DNA from: Natrialbaceae archaeon
GTDB lineage: Archaea; Halobacteriota; Halobacteria; Halobacteriales; Natrialbaceae
DNA length: 14,473 nt
Reading direction: 5' to 3'
Assembly: GCA_003552885.1 (NCBI GenBank)
Contig: PUPA01000048.1
Location: forward strand, 1-14,473
Shown here: positions 1 through 5,900 of the stretch, piece after piece
Layout: every line of letters starts with the position of its first letter
Position numbering within the stretch: the first letter of the stretch is position 1
Notes under the pieces: model-generated
What the model saw: the letters and a program-made list of their open reading frames with translations, nothing else
What the model was told of the DNA's origin: nothing
Databases searched by the model: none
Program-made: the position numbers and the translations under genes

Positions 1-612
1 AACGAGCTGTTCGACGAGGTCGACGGGCTCAAATCCGAGCTGGAACTCGACGACGGCAAGGACTTAGACCAGCTCAAAGAGGAGATCGAGTCCCTCGAGT
101 TCAAACAACAGACCGAGGTGCTCTCCAGCGAGGAGGAACGCGAGCTCATCGAGAAGATCGAGTCCAAACGCGAGGAGTACGCCGACCGCAAAGGGAAACT
201 CGAGGGCTCGAACGAGCTCGAAGGGCTCCGTGAGGAGGCCGAGGAGGTCCGCTCGGAGGCGTCGAAACACCACAAGAAGGTCACGGAGCTCGCCGACGAG
301 GCCCAGGAGCACCACAACATGATGATCGAGGCCTACCGGGAGGCCGACGACATCCGCGACGAGGCCGACGAGATGCACGAGAGCTTCGTCGAGGCCCAGG
401 AGGCCGCCGACCGCCACCACGAGGACTTCGTCCGCGTCCAGAAGCGTCTGCGCGAGCTGGACAAGAAGGAGGAAAAACAGCGCAGGTCCGCCCGCGACAA
501 GAAAAAGGAGGAGGCCAAAGCCGAGGCCGAGGAGATCTACCAGAAGTTCAAAGAAGGTGAGACCCTCGACACCGAGGACCTGATGAAACTCCAAAAGACC
601 GGCCTGCTCTAA
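1..612 (+). CDS. archaeal coiled-coil protein (COG1340-like), 5' partial
   Basis: The frame is open from base 1 to the TAA at 610-612, giving 203 codons; the start lies outside the window. The protein is almost entirely charged (Glu, Lys, Arg, Asp) with heptad spacing and no membrane or signal segment, so it should form one long alpha-helical coiled coil in the cytoplasm. Histidine-rich patches (HHKK, EHHNMM, DRHHEDF) sit in the middle. The end, with EEIYQKFKEGETLDTEDLMKLQ, resembles the C-terminus of the uncharacterised archaeal coiled-coil family COG1340, which has no firmly known function. A structural or scaffold role is only inference. The codon pattern is typical of haloarchaea, so the frame is real. 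A degenerate minus-strand region follows directly. Confidence 0.8.
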   Translation, partial: NELFDEVDGLKSELELDDGKDLDQLKEEIESLEFKQQTEVLSSEEERELIEKIESKREEYADRKGKLEGSNELEGLREEAEEVRSEASKHHKKVTELADEAQEHHNMMIEAYREADDIRDEADEMHESFVEAQEAADRHHEDFVRVQKRLRELDKKEEKQRRSARDKKKEEAKAEAEEIYQKFKEGETLDTEDLMKLQKTGLL

Positions 613-618
613 GTTCGG

Positions 619-839
619 TCACGAGTCGACGACGCTCTCTCCGTTCTCGCCGATCGCCTCCCGGAGCCTCGGGGCTGGGATCCCGCCGAACTCCGCGTTC
701 CGGTGACAGCCGACACACAGCGACACCACGTTCCCGAGGGCGTGTATCCGTCAGCTCGCGGTCGTCGGTGCAGTATTTATCTCGATACTCGGAGGAGCTC
801 CTCTCCACACTGCTCGTACGTTCTATTCTGGCCGTGCCA
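619..839 (-). pseudogene. decayed HNH endonuclease remnant
   Basis: The minus strand holds fragments of what looks like an HNH nuclease, spread over different frames. The clearest is the 43-codon piece 750-619. It reads HALGNVVSLCVGCHRNAEF and then GGIPAPRLREAIGEN before a TGA. The LxNVVSLCxxCH pattern (codons at about 703-735) is the usual C-terminal half of HNH domains. A TGA at 751-753 interrupts this frame. Further upstream, in another frame, TYEQCGEELLRV (about 787-823) resembles the first zinc-knuckle half that precedes the HH of HNH enzymes, then runs into a TAA at 777-779. The expected catalytic His-His and an intact start are missing. It is read as a frameshifted, truncated gene. The family call rests on motif resemblance only. 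Confidence 0.42.
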
Positions 840-902
840 TCGTATATACCCCCTCGCCACGGTCCGGCGGCTCAGCACGATTAAATGTAAATTAGTTGTT
901 GA

Positions 903-975
903 GTCCGGGTGCGAGAATTGAACCCGCGTCTCAGCCTCCACAAGGCTGAAGGATAACCACTACCCCAACCCGGAC
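903..975 (-). tRNA. tRNA-His (anticodon GTG)
   Basis: The reverse complement folds as a complete 73-base tRNA. The acceptor is TCCGGGT paired with ACCCGGA, plus an extra 5' G (G-1) opposite C73, the identity pair of histidine tRNAs. The anticodon stem CAGCC/GGCTG encloses loop TTGTGGA with anticodon GTG (bases 939-941 on the plus strand). The T arm GCGGG-TTCAATT-CTCGC is canonical. There is no intron and CCA is not encoded. An A/T-rich stretch just past the 3' end (about 880-902, T-rich when read on the minus strand) could terminate transcription. Confidence 0.96.
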
Positions 976-1007
976 ACGCTGGCGTCCGTAGGTACCCACC
1001 GAGGCAG

Positions 1008-1014
1008 TAAAATA
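1008..1014 (-). promoter_or_regulatory. possible TATA box for tRNA-His
   Basis: On the minus strand this reads TATTTTA, the only A/T-rich stretch upstream of the tRNA, about 33-39 bases before its 5' end. That is a reasonable place for an archaeal TATA box giving a short 5' leader. The call is positional only. Confidence 0.35.
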
Positions 1015-1083
1015 CGTTACGCTCTCGCGGGGCCGTGTCATCCCCTCACGACCGGCGACCGCCGCGGTGGACGGCCGTCGCGG

Positions 1084-1090
1084 CACTTTT
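1084..1090 (+). promoter_or_regulatory. TATA-like box, leaderless promoter of the DUF5814-like gene
   Basis: CACTTTT lies 25-31 bases before the GTG at 1115, in otherwise G+C-rich DNA. This is the spacing expected for a haloarchaeal transcript beginning at or next to the start codon. It supports the GTG start over the upstream in-frame ATG at 1067. Confidence 0.5.
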
Positions 1091-1114
1091 GTCCTCCCCG
1101 CGAGTAGACGAGCC

Positions 1115-1570
1115 GTGGCGATCACCGACAAGATCTACCTCAAAAACCACCGTCAGCTCTGTTCGCAACTCGAGACGACGGTGCCGAAAGGTGCGTTCAA
1201 GGGCGCGACCCTCGACGTGCTCTTCCAGGGGGAGGGTCTAGAGAAGCTAGACGACGCCAGCCGCGAGCGGGTCCTCGAGTTCGCCGAGGACTTTCTCGAC
1301 TGTGACTGTCCGGACAACCCCTACTGTGGCTGTCCCGAACGGAAGTTCGTCCGCTACCTCCTCGAGTTGCGCAGCCAGGGGCTCGGCCCCGACGCCATCG
1401 TCGACGTGATGAGCGACGAGTACATGGTGTACGCCTATCCCGGCGACGTGCTCTCCTTTCTGGACGACGCCGTCCGGACCCTCGAGGCCGCCGAGGCCCT
1501 CGCGGCCGTCGAGGGCGACCGGGAGGCCCGCGAGCGGATCCGTTCGGCCGGACGCGAGCTGACCGGCTGA
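1115..1570 (+). CDS. DUF5814-like small protein with Cys cluster
   Basis: This is a 151-residue protein. The GTG at 1115 (MAITDKIYLKN) is preferred over the ATG at 1067 because a TATA-like box lies at about -28 and the extra N-terminus looks like translated promoter. Residues 1-60 are mixed. Residues 63-73 carry Cys63, 65, 71 and 73 (C-x-C-x5-C-x-C), followed by PERKFVRYLLELR, and the rest is mainly helical. The four cysteines suggest a metal site. The sequence resembles the haloarchaeal DUF5814 family, which I recall as also related to part of archaeal superfamily II helicases; that link is from memory and not tested here. No catalytic motif is visible, so the function is unknown. The gene stands alone between tRNA-His and the TnpB element. 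Confidence 0.8.
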   Translation: MAITDKIYLKNHRQLCSQLETTVPKGAFKGATLDVLFQGEGLEKLDDASRERVLEFAEDFLDCDCPDNPYCGCPERKFVRYLLELRSQGLGPDAIVDVMSDEYMVYAYPGDVLSFLDDAVRTLEAAEALAAVEGDREARERIRSAGRELTG

Positions 1571-1594
1571 CCTACCTTTCAACAGCGAGAGAGT

Positions 1595-1612
1595 CCCGCC
1601 GTTCACGGCGGG
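1595..1612. repeat. left-end hairpin of the TnpB element
   Basis: There is a perfect 7-bp stem, CCCGCCG with CGGCGGG, and a TTCA loop. Subterminal imperfect palindromes are the sites recognised by Y1 transposases in the IS200/IS605 family. The right-end hairpin has the reverse-complement loop TGAA, so the two ends are in inverted orientation. Confidence 0.7.
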
Positions 1613-1648
1613 CGTGAATCGCGTAAGCTTCGGTGAGAAACCACCAAG

Positions 1649-1792
1649 TTATTGCTGATCTTGAGTCTCCAACGCCTCAAGTCCTGCTTCTAACACCTCT
1701 GCATAGGCTTCCGAGAGATTCAGGTCGTTCGCTTCTGCGTAGTCTTTGATTCGTCCGTGGATTGCCCAGTCAATGTCGATGTTCGGCCTCAT
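1649..1792 (-). CDS. 47-residue ribbon-helix-helix-like protein, divergent to tnpB
   Basis: The protein starts MRPNIDIDWAIHGRIKDYAE. It reads as a short beta strand (PNIDID), helix 1 (about 10-21), a turn with NDLNLS, and helix 2 (SEAYAEVLEAGLEALE). This is the compact ribbon-helix-helix layout of CopG/Arc-type DNA-binding proteins, which act as dimers. An in-frame extension further upstream would run through the tnpB promoter and into tnpB itself. The ATG ending at 1792 is chosen because it is the typical RHH N-terminus and a TATA box (reverse of ATTATA, 1820-1825) lies 28-33 bases upstream. It is transcribed away from tnpB, with only 39 bases between the two starts. It is likely a regulator of itself and of tnpB; that role is inferred from fold and position. 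Confidence 0.7.
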   Translation of the reverse strand: MRPNIDIDWAIHGRIKDYAEANDLNLSEAYAEVLEAGLEALETQDQQ

Positions 1793-1831
1793 CCTTGGAC
1801 TTATTAGACATTGGGTCCCATTATACTTTGG
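1793..1831. promoter_or_regulatory. shared divergent promoter/operator between RHH gene and tnpB
   Basis: This is a 39-bp gap between two divergent start codons. For tnpB, TTATTA at 1801-1806 lies 26-31 bases before the ATG. For the RHH gene, ATTATA at 1820-1825 (TATAAT on the minus strand) lies 28-33 bases before its ATG. Each TATA box therefore falls inside the other gene's promoter. Between them is the palindrome TGGG-T-CCCA (1812-1820). The hexamer GGATGA also occurs at both starts in inverted orientation (1794-1789 and 1830-1835). Such an arrangement would allow one bound repressor dimer to block both transcripts. Confidence 0.55.
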
Positions 1832-3175
1832 ATGAAGCGTACCAACACGTTCGCCGTGCGACCGCTCTCTGATGATGGAGAGCAACTGCTACGGGACCTG
1901 TTGGACGCTTCCGCCGCTCTCTGGAACGAAGTCAACTATCAGCGTCTCATGCGGTACAACAGCGAGGACGGCTTCGAGGACGAAGACGTGTGGGACGCCG
2001 ATACCGGGCGACTCGAAGGGCGATACAAAGGCGTTCTCGGTGCGTCCACCGCCCAACAGGTGATACGGAAAAACAGCGAAGCGTGGCGCGGGTTCTTCCG
2101 ACTGAAAGACCAGTACCACGACGAGTCGAACACATCGGTTACTGAGCACCCGGAACCGCCGGGATTCCGTGGTAATGAAGACGATGGACGGCAACTCAAG
2201 ACCGTCATCCGCAACACGTCGTACACCGTCGAATGGGGCGACCGCTCCCGATTGGAGATACTGGTTGGGTCGGAGCTGAAAGACCGATACGACCACACCG
2301 GACGACTCCGGCTGGAGATTGCTGGCGAACCGAACTGGCCCGAGTACGAGAAACAGGGCCGGTTGGACCTGTGGTACGACGAGACTGATTGCACCTTCCG
2401 AGCTTCGCAGCCCGTGACTGTTTCTGATGATGCACGGGACACTCCACTGGCCGACGAGAAGGCCGCTTTGGATATTGGTGCAAACAATCTCGTCGCCTGT
2501 ACCACGACGACCGGCGAGCAATACCTGTACGAAGGCCGCGAGTTGTTCCAGCGATTCCGTGAGACGACGCGGGAAATCGCCCGGTTACAGTCGAAACTCG
2601 AGGATGGCCGGTACAGTAGCGAACGTATCCGCCGGCTATACCGAAAACGGACTCGTCGACGCGACCACGCCCAAGAAGCCCTGTGCCGTGACCTGCTGGG
2701 ACGACTGTACGCCGAAGGCGTTGATACTGTGTATATCGGTGGCTTGACCTACGTCCTCGAGACGCACTGGTCGGTCGAAACCAACGCGAAGACGCACAAC
2801 TTCTGGGCGTTCAAGCAATTCACCGAACGACTGGTGTGTACTGCCGAGGAATACGGAATCTCGGTGGAAGTCCGGTCGGAAGCCTGGACCAGTCAGGAGT
2901 GTCCACAGTGTGGCGGCAAAGATCGGACGACACGACACCAAGACACTCTCACCTGTCCGTGTGGATTCGAGGGACACGCAGACCTCACAGCGTCAGAAAC
3001 GTTCCTCGAGCGGCAGACAGAGAAGGCAGTCAGGCCGATGGCACGGCCCGTGCGGTTCGAGTGGGACGACCACAACTGGTCGGAGTCACCACGCTCTCAC
3101 GAAAGTCCCAAAGAACAGCGCACAGACCCAAGTACCGCTGGCAGCAGTGGGAATGTTGCCTCCGGCGAGTCGTAG
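1832..3175 (+). CDS. tnpB: TnpB, IS1341-type RNA-guided nuclease
   Basis: The protein has 447 residues from ATG 1832 (MKRTNTFAVRP). An in-frame TTG at 1811 is rejected because it lies between the TATA box and the ATG. TnpB proteins of IS200/IS605 elements are RuvC-fold nucleases guided by an omega RNA made from the element's 3' end. Residues 1-200 form the N-terminal recognition part. DIGANN gives the first RuvC aspartate at Asp214, followed by an Arg/Lys-rich helical stretch. A zinc finger follows with Cys357, 360, 375 and 377 (CPQC...CPC). GHADLTAS gives the last RuvC aspartate at Asp384. The middle RuvC region reads YIGGLTYVLETHW, where most TnpB proteins have an I-E-D-L-like glutamate, so the second acidic residue is not obvious. 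The last roughly 50 residues are a hydrophilic tail. No tnpA is linked. Confidence 0.92.
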   Translation: MKRTNTFAVRPLSDDGEQLLRDLLDASAALWNEVNYQRLMRYNSEDGFEDEDVWDADTGRLEGRYKGVLGASTAQQVIRKNSEAWRGFFRLKDQYHDESNTSVTEHPEPPGFRGNEDDGRQLKTVIRNTSYTVEWGDRSRLEILVGSELKDRYDHTGRLRLEIAGEPNWPEYEKQGRLDLWYDETDCTFRASQPVTVSDDARDTPLADEKAALDIGANNLVACTTTTGEQYLYEGRELFQRFRETTREIARLQSKLEDGRYSSERIRRLYRKRTRRRDHAQEALCRDLLGRLYAEGVDTVYIGGLTYVLETHWSVETNAKTHNFWAFKQFTERLVCTAEEYGISVEVRSEAWTSQECPQCGGKDRTTRHQDTLTCPCGFEGHADLTASETFLERQTEKAVRPMARPVRFEWDDHNWSESPRSHESPKEQRTDPSTAGSSGNVASGES

Positions 3176-3201
3176 ACCGACTGAGACTCCCACGGAGGAA
3201 A

Positions 3202-3221
3202 CCGCGCCGTGAACGGCGCGG
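3202..3221. repeat. right-end hairpin of the TnpB element (possible omega RNA end)
   Basis: There is a perfect 8-bp stem, CCGCGCCG with CGGCGCGG, and a TGAA loop, starting 26 bases after the tnpB stop. In this family the end of the omega RNA scaffold is transcribed from this region and the adjoining flank becomes the guide. If the element ends near 3230, the guide would be read from the 3' end of the neighbouring minus-strand RHH/coiled-coil gene. Confidence 0.6.
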
Positions 3222-3227
3222 AGGATG

Positions 3228-3620
3228 TCATCGCAGCCGGTACTCCTCGTCCTCGTCGAGCTCGTCGAGCAGGATGACCTCCTCCTGTCCGTCGAGTCGG
3301 TCCTGAAGCTCCGTAGCGTACCGTTTGTACTCCTCCAGTTGTTCCCGGAGGTGTTCTGACTCCAGTTCGAGGCGTTCGTGTTCACGGACGAAACTCTTCG
3401 GGACCTCGACGGTCGGCGGGAACGACGGGGTCTCGCCCTCGCGGTCGGCGACCCTGTCCTCGGGGACGACCTCGACCCGGCCGTCGTGCTCGACGAGCAT
3501 GTCGACGTAGTCCCGGAAGACGGCGGACAACGAGATGTCACGCTCCTCGGCGATCCTCTGGAGCGCGTCGAACGCGTCCTCGTTCACCCGGAACGAGACC
3601 GTCTTGTTCTTGTTGCCCAT
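3228..3620 (-). CDS. ribbon-helix-helix protein with C-terminal coiled coil
   Basis: The protein has 130 residues, with the start at ATG 3620 (MGNKNKTVSFRVNED). Residues 1-47 are a clear ribbon-helix-helix: strand KTVSFRV, helix EDAFDALQRIAEER, turn ISLS, helix AVFRDYVDMLVEH. Residues about 75-115 (FVREHERLELESEHLREQL and onwards) form a coiled coil, suggesting a dimer or tetramer. The end is acidic. It is likely a DNA-binding regulator; its target is unknown. It follows rpap3 on the same strand after a 97-base gap that holds its own TATA-like box, so it need not be part of the rpa3 operon. Its stop codon (3228-3230) almost touches the right end of the TnpB element, which inserted just at or after it. 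Confidence 0.85.
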   Translation of the reverse strand: MGNKNKTVSFRVNEDAFDALQRIAEERDISLSAVFRDYVDMLVEHDGRVEVVPEDRVADREGETPSFPPTVEVPKSFVREHERLELESEHLREQLEEYKRYATELQDRLDGQEEVILLDELDEDEEYRLR

Positions 3621-3644
3621 CTCACCGGATCCTAGCGATCCCGA

Positions 3645-3652
3645 CACTTAAC
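3645..3652 (-). promoter_or_regulatory. TATA-like box of the RHH/coiled-coil gene
   Basis: The minus strand reads GTTAAGTG at 25-32 bases before the ATG ending at 3620, matching a leaderless haloarchaeal promoter. It is the only A/T-rich stretch in this gap and supports the downstream ATG over the earlier in-frame ATG ending at 3647. Confidence 0.5.
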
Positions 3653-3717
3653 GGTTCGTCAGACGGCGTCCGGACGCGTAGCGCGGGTCGACCCCGGGCG
3701 GGGTGGACGGCTCCGGG

Positions 3718-4344
3718 TCAGGCCGTCGCCGTCGGCTCTTCGAGGCCCTCGAGGGCCTGGACGACCGACCGACGGTAGTTCTCGACGGGCGAGTCGTACC
3801 GTTCGCGGGCCATCGCGGCGTACTCGTTGCTGGGGACCGTCGTCGCGCCCTCGGGGGCGTCGGCCTCGAGCTCCCACTCGCGAAACGCCTCGATCCGGTC
3901 GAGGGTTCGTTCTGCGGTCTCGACGACCCAGCGGTCGCGGGTCGCCTCGTCGACGACCGCGATCGTCTCGGGGCGAACGGAGACGTTGATTCGACCGTCC
4001 TCGGGCTCGTAGGTGCGGGGTTTGCCCACGACGGCGACGTACGACGGCGCCTCGGCGTCCCGGAGGGCGGCCGCGGCCTCCGGCTGGTACTGGCCGGCGT
4101 AGACGAAGAACGTCCCCGTCGGGTCGACGACCCGTCCGCGCCAGTACTCGTTGTCCTCACCGACGTCCTCGGTCTCGGTGAGGGTGCCGACGAAGAACAC
4201 GCGGTTCGCACGCTCGCCCGTCGGGAGCAGTGCGTAGTTTGGTGCGCGCTCGTCGTCCGACTCTTTGAACGTGTAGGTCGCGTCGTTGAACTCGGCGGCG
4301 AACACGCGCCGGGCGACCTCGCGGGTGAGTTCGTTGGAGCTCAT
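3718..4344 (-). CDS. rpap3: Rpa-associated protein Rpap3
   Basis: This is a 208-residue acidic protein. Haloarchaeal Rpa1 and Rpa3 are each encoded with a partner protein (Rpap1, Rpap3; COG3390) that contains an OB fold and functions with its cognate RPA in replication and DNA repair. Here an OB-like beta-rich section lies at about residues 45-125 (VFFVGTLTETEDVG, YWRGRVVDPTGTFFVYAGQY, YVAVVGKPR, INVSVRPETIAVVD). A helical C-terminal half follows. The start is ATG 4344, one base after the rpa3 TGA, so the two genes are co-transcribed and probably translationally coupled. The single-OB partner next door makes this the Rpap3 rather than the Rpap1 branch. Confidence 0.88.
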   Translation of the reverse strand: MSSNELTREVARRVFAAEFNDATYTFKESDDERAPNYALLPTGERANRVFFVGTLTETEDVGEDNEYWRGRVVDPTGTFFVYAGQYQPEAAAALRDAEAPSYVAVVGKPRTYEPEDGRINVSVRPETIAVVDEATRDRWVVETAERTLDRIEAFREWELEADAPEGATTVPSNEYAAMARERYDSPVENYRRSVVQALEGLEEPTATA

Positions 4345-4345
4345 C

Positions 4346-5275
4346 TCAGATCGACCTCGCTTTGATCAGCAGGCTCTCGGAGTCGGCCGGCCCGGCGAGC
4401 TCCTCGACGTCGTCGGCGAGTACGTACCGGCCGAACGTCGGCCCCTCGATCCGGTAGTAGCTGCCGAGCACGCGGTCTGAAATCTCGTCGGCGACGACGG
4501 TCGTGTCGAGGGCGTCCATCGCCATCTCCTTTGCCTCCTCCAGACCCAGGCCGGTCAACCCCTCCGTGGCCTCGGCGTCGAAGATGACCTCGTGGGCGTC
4601 TATCCCGTCGTCGACGACGGCTTTGATCCGGAGATCGAACTCGCCTTCGACCTCGCCGTGTTCCGGACAGCGGCCGTTCTGGAGGACGTACGTACAGCCC
4701 TCGTGGGGACAGCGCTTGATCAGGCCGCTGCCTCGTTGCATGTCGACCATCGCCCCCTCGATGACGCTCGTGTCGTCGCCGACCTCGAGGTCCTCTTCGA
4801 GTTCCTCGATGACGGTGGTCCGGTTGAGCTTCACCGAGTACCGTCCCTGGTACTCGTCGGTGACGACGTTCCGGAGGCGGTAGACGCCGCCCTCCTCGAG
4901 GCGTGGGAGGTCGGATTTCGCCCACTTGGTGAACTTGATCGTGCCCGTCGGATCGCCGAGTAAGCCGACCTGATCGATGGAGTCACTGCGTGGCTCCCAG
5001 AGCTCGATCAGCTTCGCCGTGAGCTCGACCCACCGCTCGGGCTCGTCGATCTCTTCGATGGAGACGGCCTCGCTCGAGCCGCCGGCGAGCTCCTCGCGTT
5101 CGATGCCCGCCTCCTCGAGGTAGTGGTTGATAACGCTCCGTCTGGCCTCGTCGGTCGGCACCTTGTAGTCGACGACGAGCGTCTCGAGACGCTCTCTGAC
5201 GTCTGCGACGTCGACGTCGACGTGGTCTGAAAACTGCGCGTGTACGTCTTCCGCGTGCTGTCGTAGCTCGCTCAT
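4346..5275 (-). CDS. rpa3: replication protein A subunit Rpa3 (single-stranded DNA binding)
   Basis: The protein has 309 residues, close to the size of haloarchaeal Rpa3 and much shorter than the multi-OB Rpa1 and Rpa2. It should coat single-stranded DNA during replication, recombination and repair, together with Rpap3. The N-terminal 60 residues are helical. An OB fold covers about 70-170 (WVELTAKLIELWEP, QVGLLGDPTGTIKFTKW, YRLRNVVTDEYQGRYSVKLN). A zinc finger follows with Cys189, Cys194, Cys203 and His206 (CPHEGC...CPEH), then a C-terminal alpha/beta region. The ATG at 5275 has a strong Shine-Dalgarno AGGAGG seven bases upstream and a TATA box about 56-64 bases upstream. It is first in the operon with rpap3. 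Confidence 0.92.
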   Translation of the reverse strand: MSELRQHAEDVHAQFSDHVDVDVADVRERLETLVVDYKVPTDEARRSVINHYLEEAGIEREELAGGSSEAVSIEEIDEPERWVELTAKLIELWEPRSDSIDQVGLLGDPTGTIKFTKWAKSDLPRLEEGGVYRLRNVVTDEYQGRYSVKLNRTTVIEELEEDLEVGDDTSVIEGAMVDMQRGSGLIKRCPHEGCTYVLQNGRCPEHGEVEGEFDLRIKAVVDDGIDAHEVIFDAEATEGLTGLGLEEAKEMAMDALDTTVVADEISDRVLGSYYRIEGPTFGRYVLADDVEELAGPADSESLLIKARSI

Positions 5276-5282
5276 GGTCTCG

Positions 5283-5288
5283 CCTCCT
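5283..5288 (-). promoter_or_regulatory. Shine-Dalgarno site of rpa3
   Basis: The minus strand reads AGGAGG, seven bases before the rpa3 ATG. This is unusual in a window where many genes look leaderless, and it fixes the start. It fits a transcript with a roughly 30-base leader from the TATA box at 5331-5339. Confidence 0.75.
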
Positions 5289-5330
5289 TCTGGGTTTCAC
5301 TGGGAGGCGTGCCGGGATTGGTTCCCACCG

Positions 5331-5339
5331 ATATTTAAA
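5331..5339 (-). promoter_or_regulatory. TATA box of the rpa3-rpap3 operon
   Basis: The minus strand reads TTTAAATAT, close to the haloarchaeal TATA consensus and the strongest such box in the window. It lies 56-64 bases before the rpa3 ATG, so transcription should start near 5306-5308, giving a leader that carries the Shine-Dalgarno site. Confidence 0.7.
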
Positions 5340-5543
5340 CCACCGCAACCGGGGTGAAAGTGATCCCGCGGATGGGCGTCGAAACCCCTTGACGGGACGG
5401 CGTTCGTCCCGAACTCGCCAGCGGTAGTGGTCGGCCGGGTCGGCGGTAGTGGTCCGGTGGTTCGTCGGCGACGGTCCGTGGTGGCGGGGTCGGCCGCCGG
5501 GTCGGGCGACGGGTCTATGGGCCCCGGCACCCAAACGCCGGCG

Positions 5544-5855
5544 ATGTCCGATCGGCGCCGACTCGAGCGTTTCGTGCGTTCGAAGCTCCGGGAGGCCGGC
5601 GAGGAGTTCGAGGAGCTGCGCGCGAGTTCGCGGTCGAACCTCGAGGAGGCCCGTGAGGCCTACCGGATCGCGCGCAACGCCCGATCGATCCCCACCGACG
5701 AGGCCGACCGTGCCCGGATCGTCTGTCGACGCTACGCCGAGCGGCGGGCGGCGAGGCTCGACGAGGAGTTCCGTCCGGCCTGCTACGAGGCGGACCACCC
5801 CGACTGTGAGGGCTGTGTCGAGGACGTCCACGAGGGCCGGATCGAGACCTGGTGA
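5544..5855 (+). CDS. small haloarchaeal protein (DUF7091-like)
   Basis: The protein has 103 residues, starting MSDRRRLERFVRSK. The ATG at 5544 is chosen over ATG 5517 because the nine extra residues (MGPGTQTPA) look like non-coding G+C-rich sequence. The protein is mainly helical and highly charged, with no membrane segment. The C-terminal part has cysteines in CYEADHPDCEGC (C-x7-C-x2-C), a possible metal site, and an additional Cys about 20 residues earlier. It resembles the haloarchaeal DUF7091 family (recalled, not tested); its function is unknown. It is divergent from rpa3 and 45 bases upstream of the lipoprotein gene, which could be co-transcribed. Confidence 0.75.
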   Translation: MSDRRRLERFVRSKLREAGEEFEELRASSRSNLEEAREAYRIARNARSIPTDEADRARIVCRRYAERRAARLDEEFRPACYEADHPDCEGCVEDVHEGRIETW

Positions 5856-5900
5856 GCCGGAGCCGACAGGGCTAACAGTCACGAACCCGGAGCCCTCCGC

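Larger units (their letters stand above)
1595..3221 (+). mobile_element. IS200/IS605-family (IS1341-type) TnpB element
   Basis: The span runs from the left hairpin (1595-1612) to the right hairpin (3202-3221). The true ends probably lie a few bases outside each hairpin, about 1580 and 3230. It encodes TnpB and a divergent 47-residue RHH-like protein, and no Y1 tyrosine transposase TnpA. It should therefore depend on TnpA supplied in trans, or be immobile. Both hairpins contain the core CGCCGTGAACGGCG when read outward from the element (left 1597-1610 in inverse, right 3205-3218). The coding DNA inside is visibly less G+C-rich in its third positions than the neighbouring genes, which fits horizontal acquisition. 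Confidence 0.8.

Noticed and set aside
703..921. 72-codon open frame on the plus strand before tRNA-His
   Set aside because: It runs into the tRNA, has no haloarchaeal acidic composition, and overlaps the HNH-like remnant on the other strand.
1811..1831. Upstream TTG start for tnpB
   Set aside because: It would begin inside the shared promoter region; ATG 1832 has the TATA-like box at the right distance and gives the usual TnpB N-terminus.
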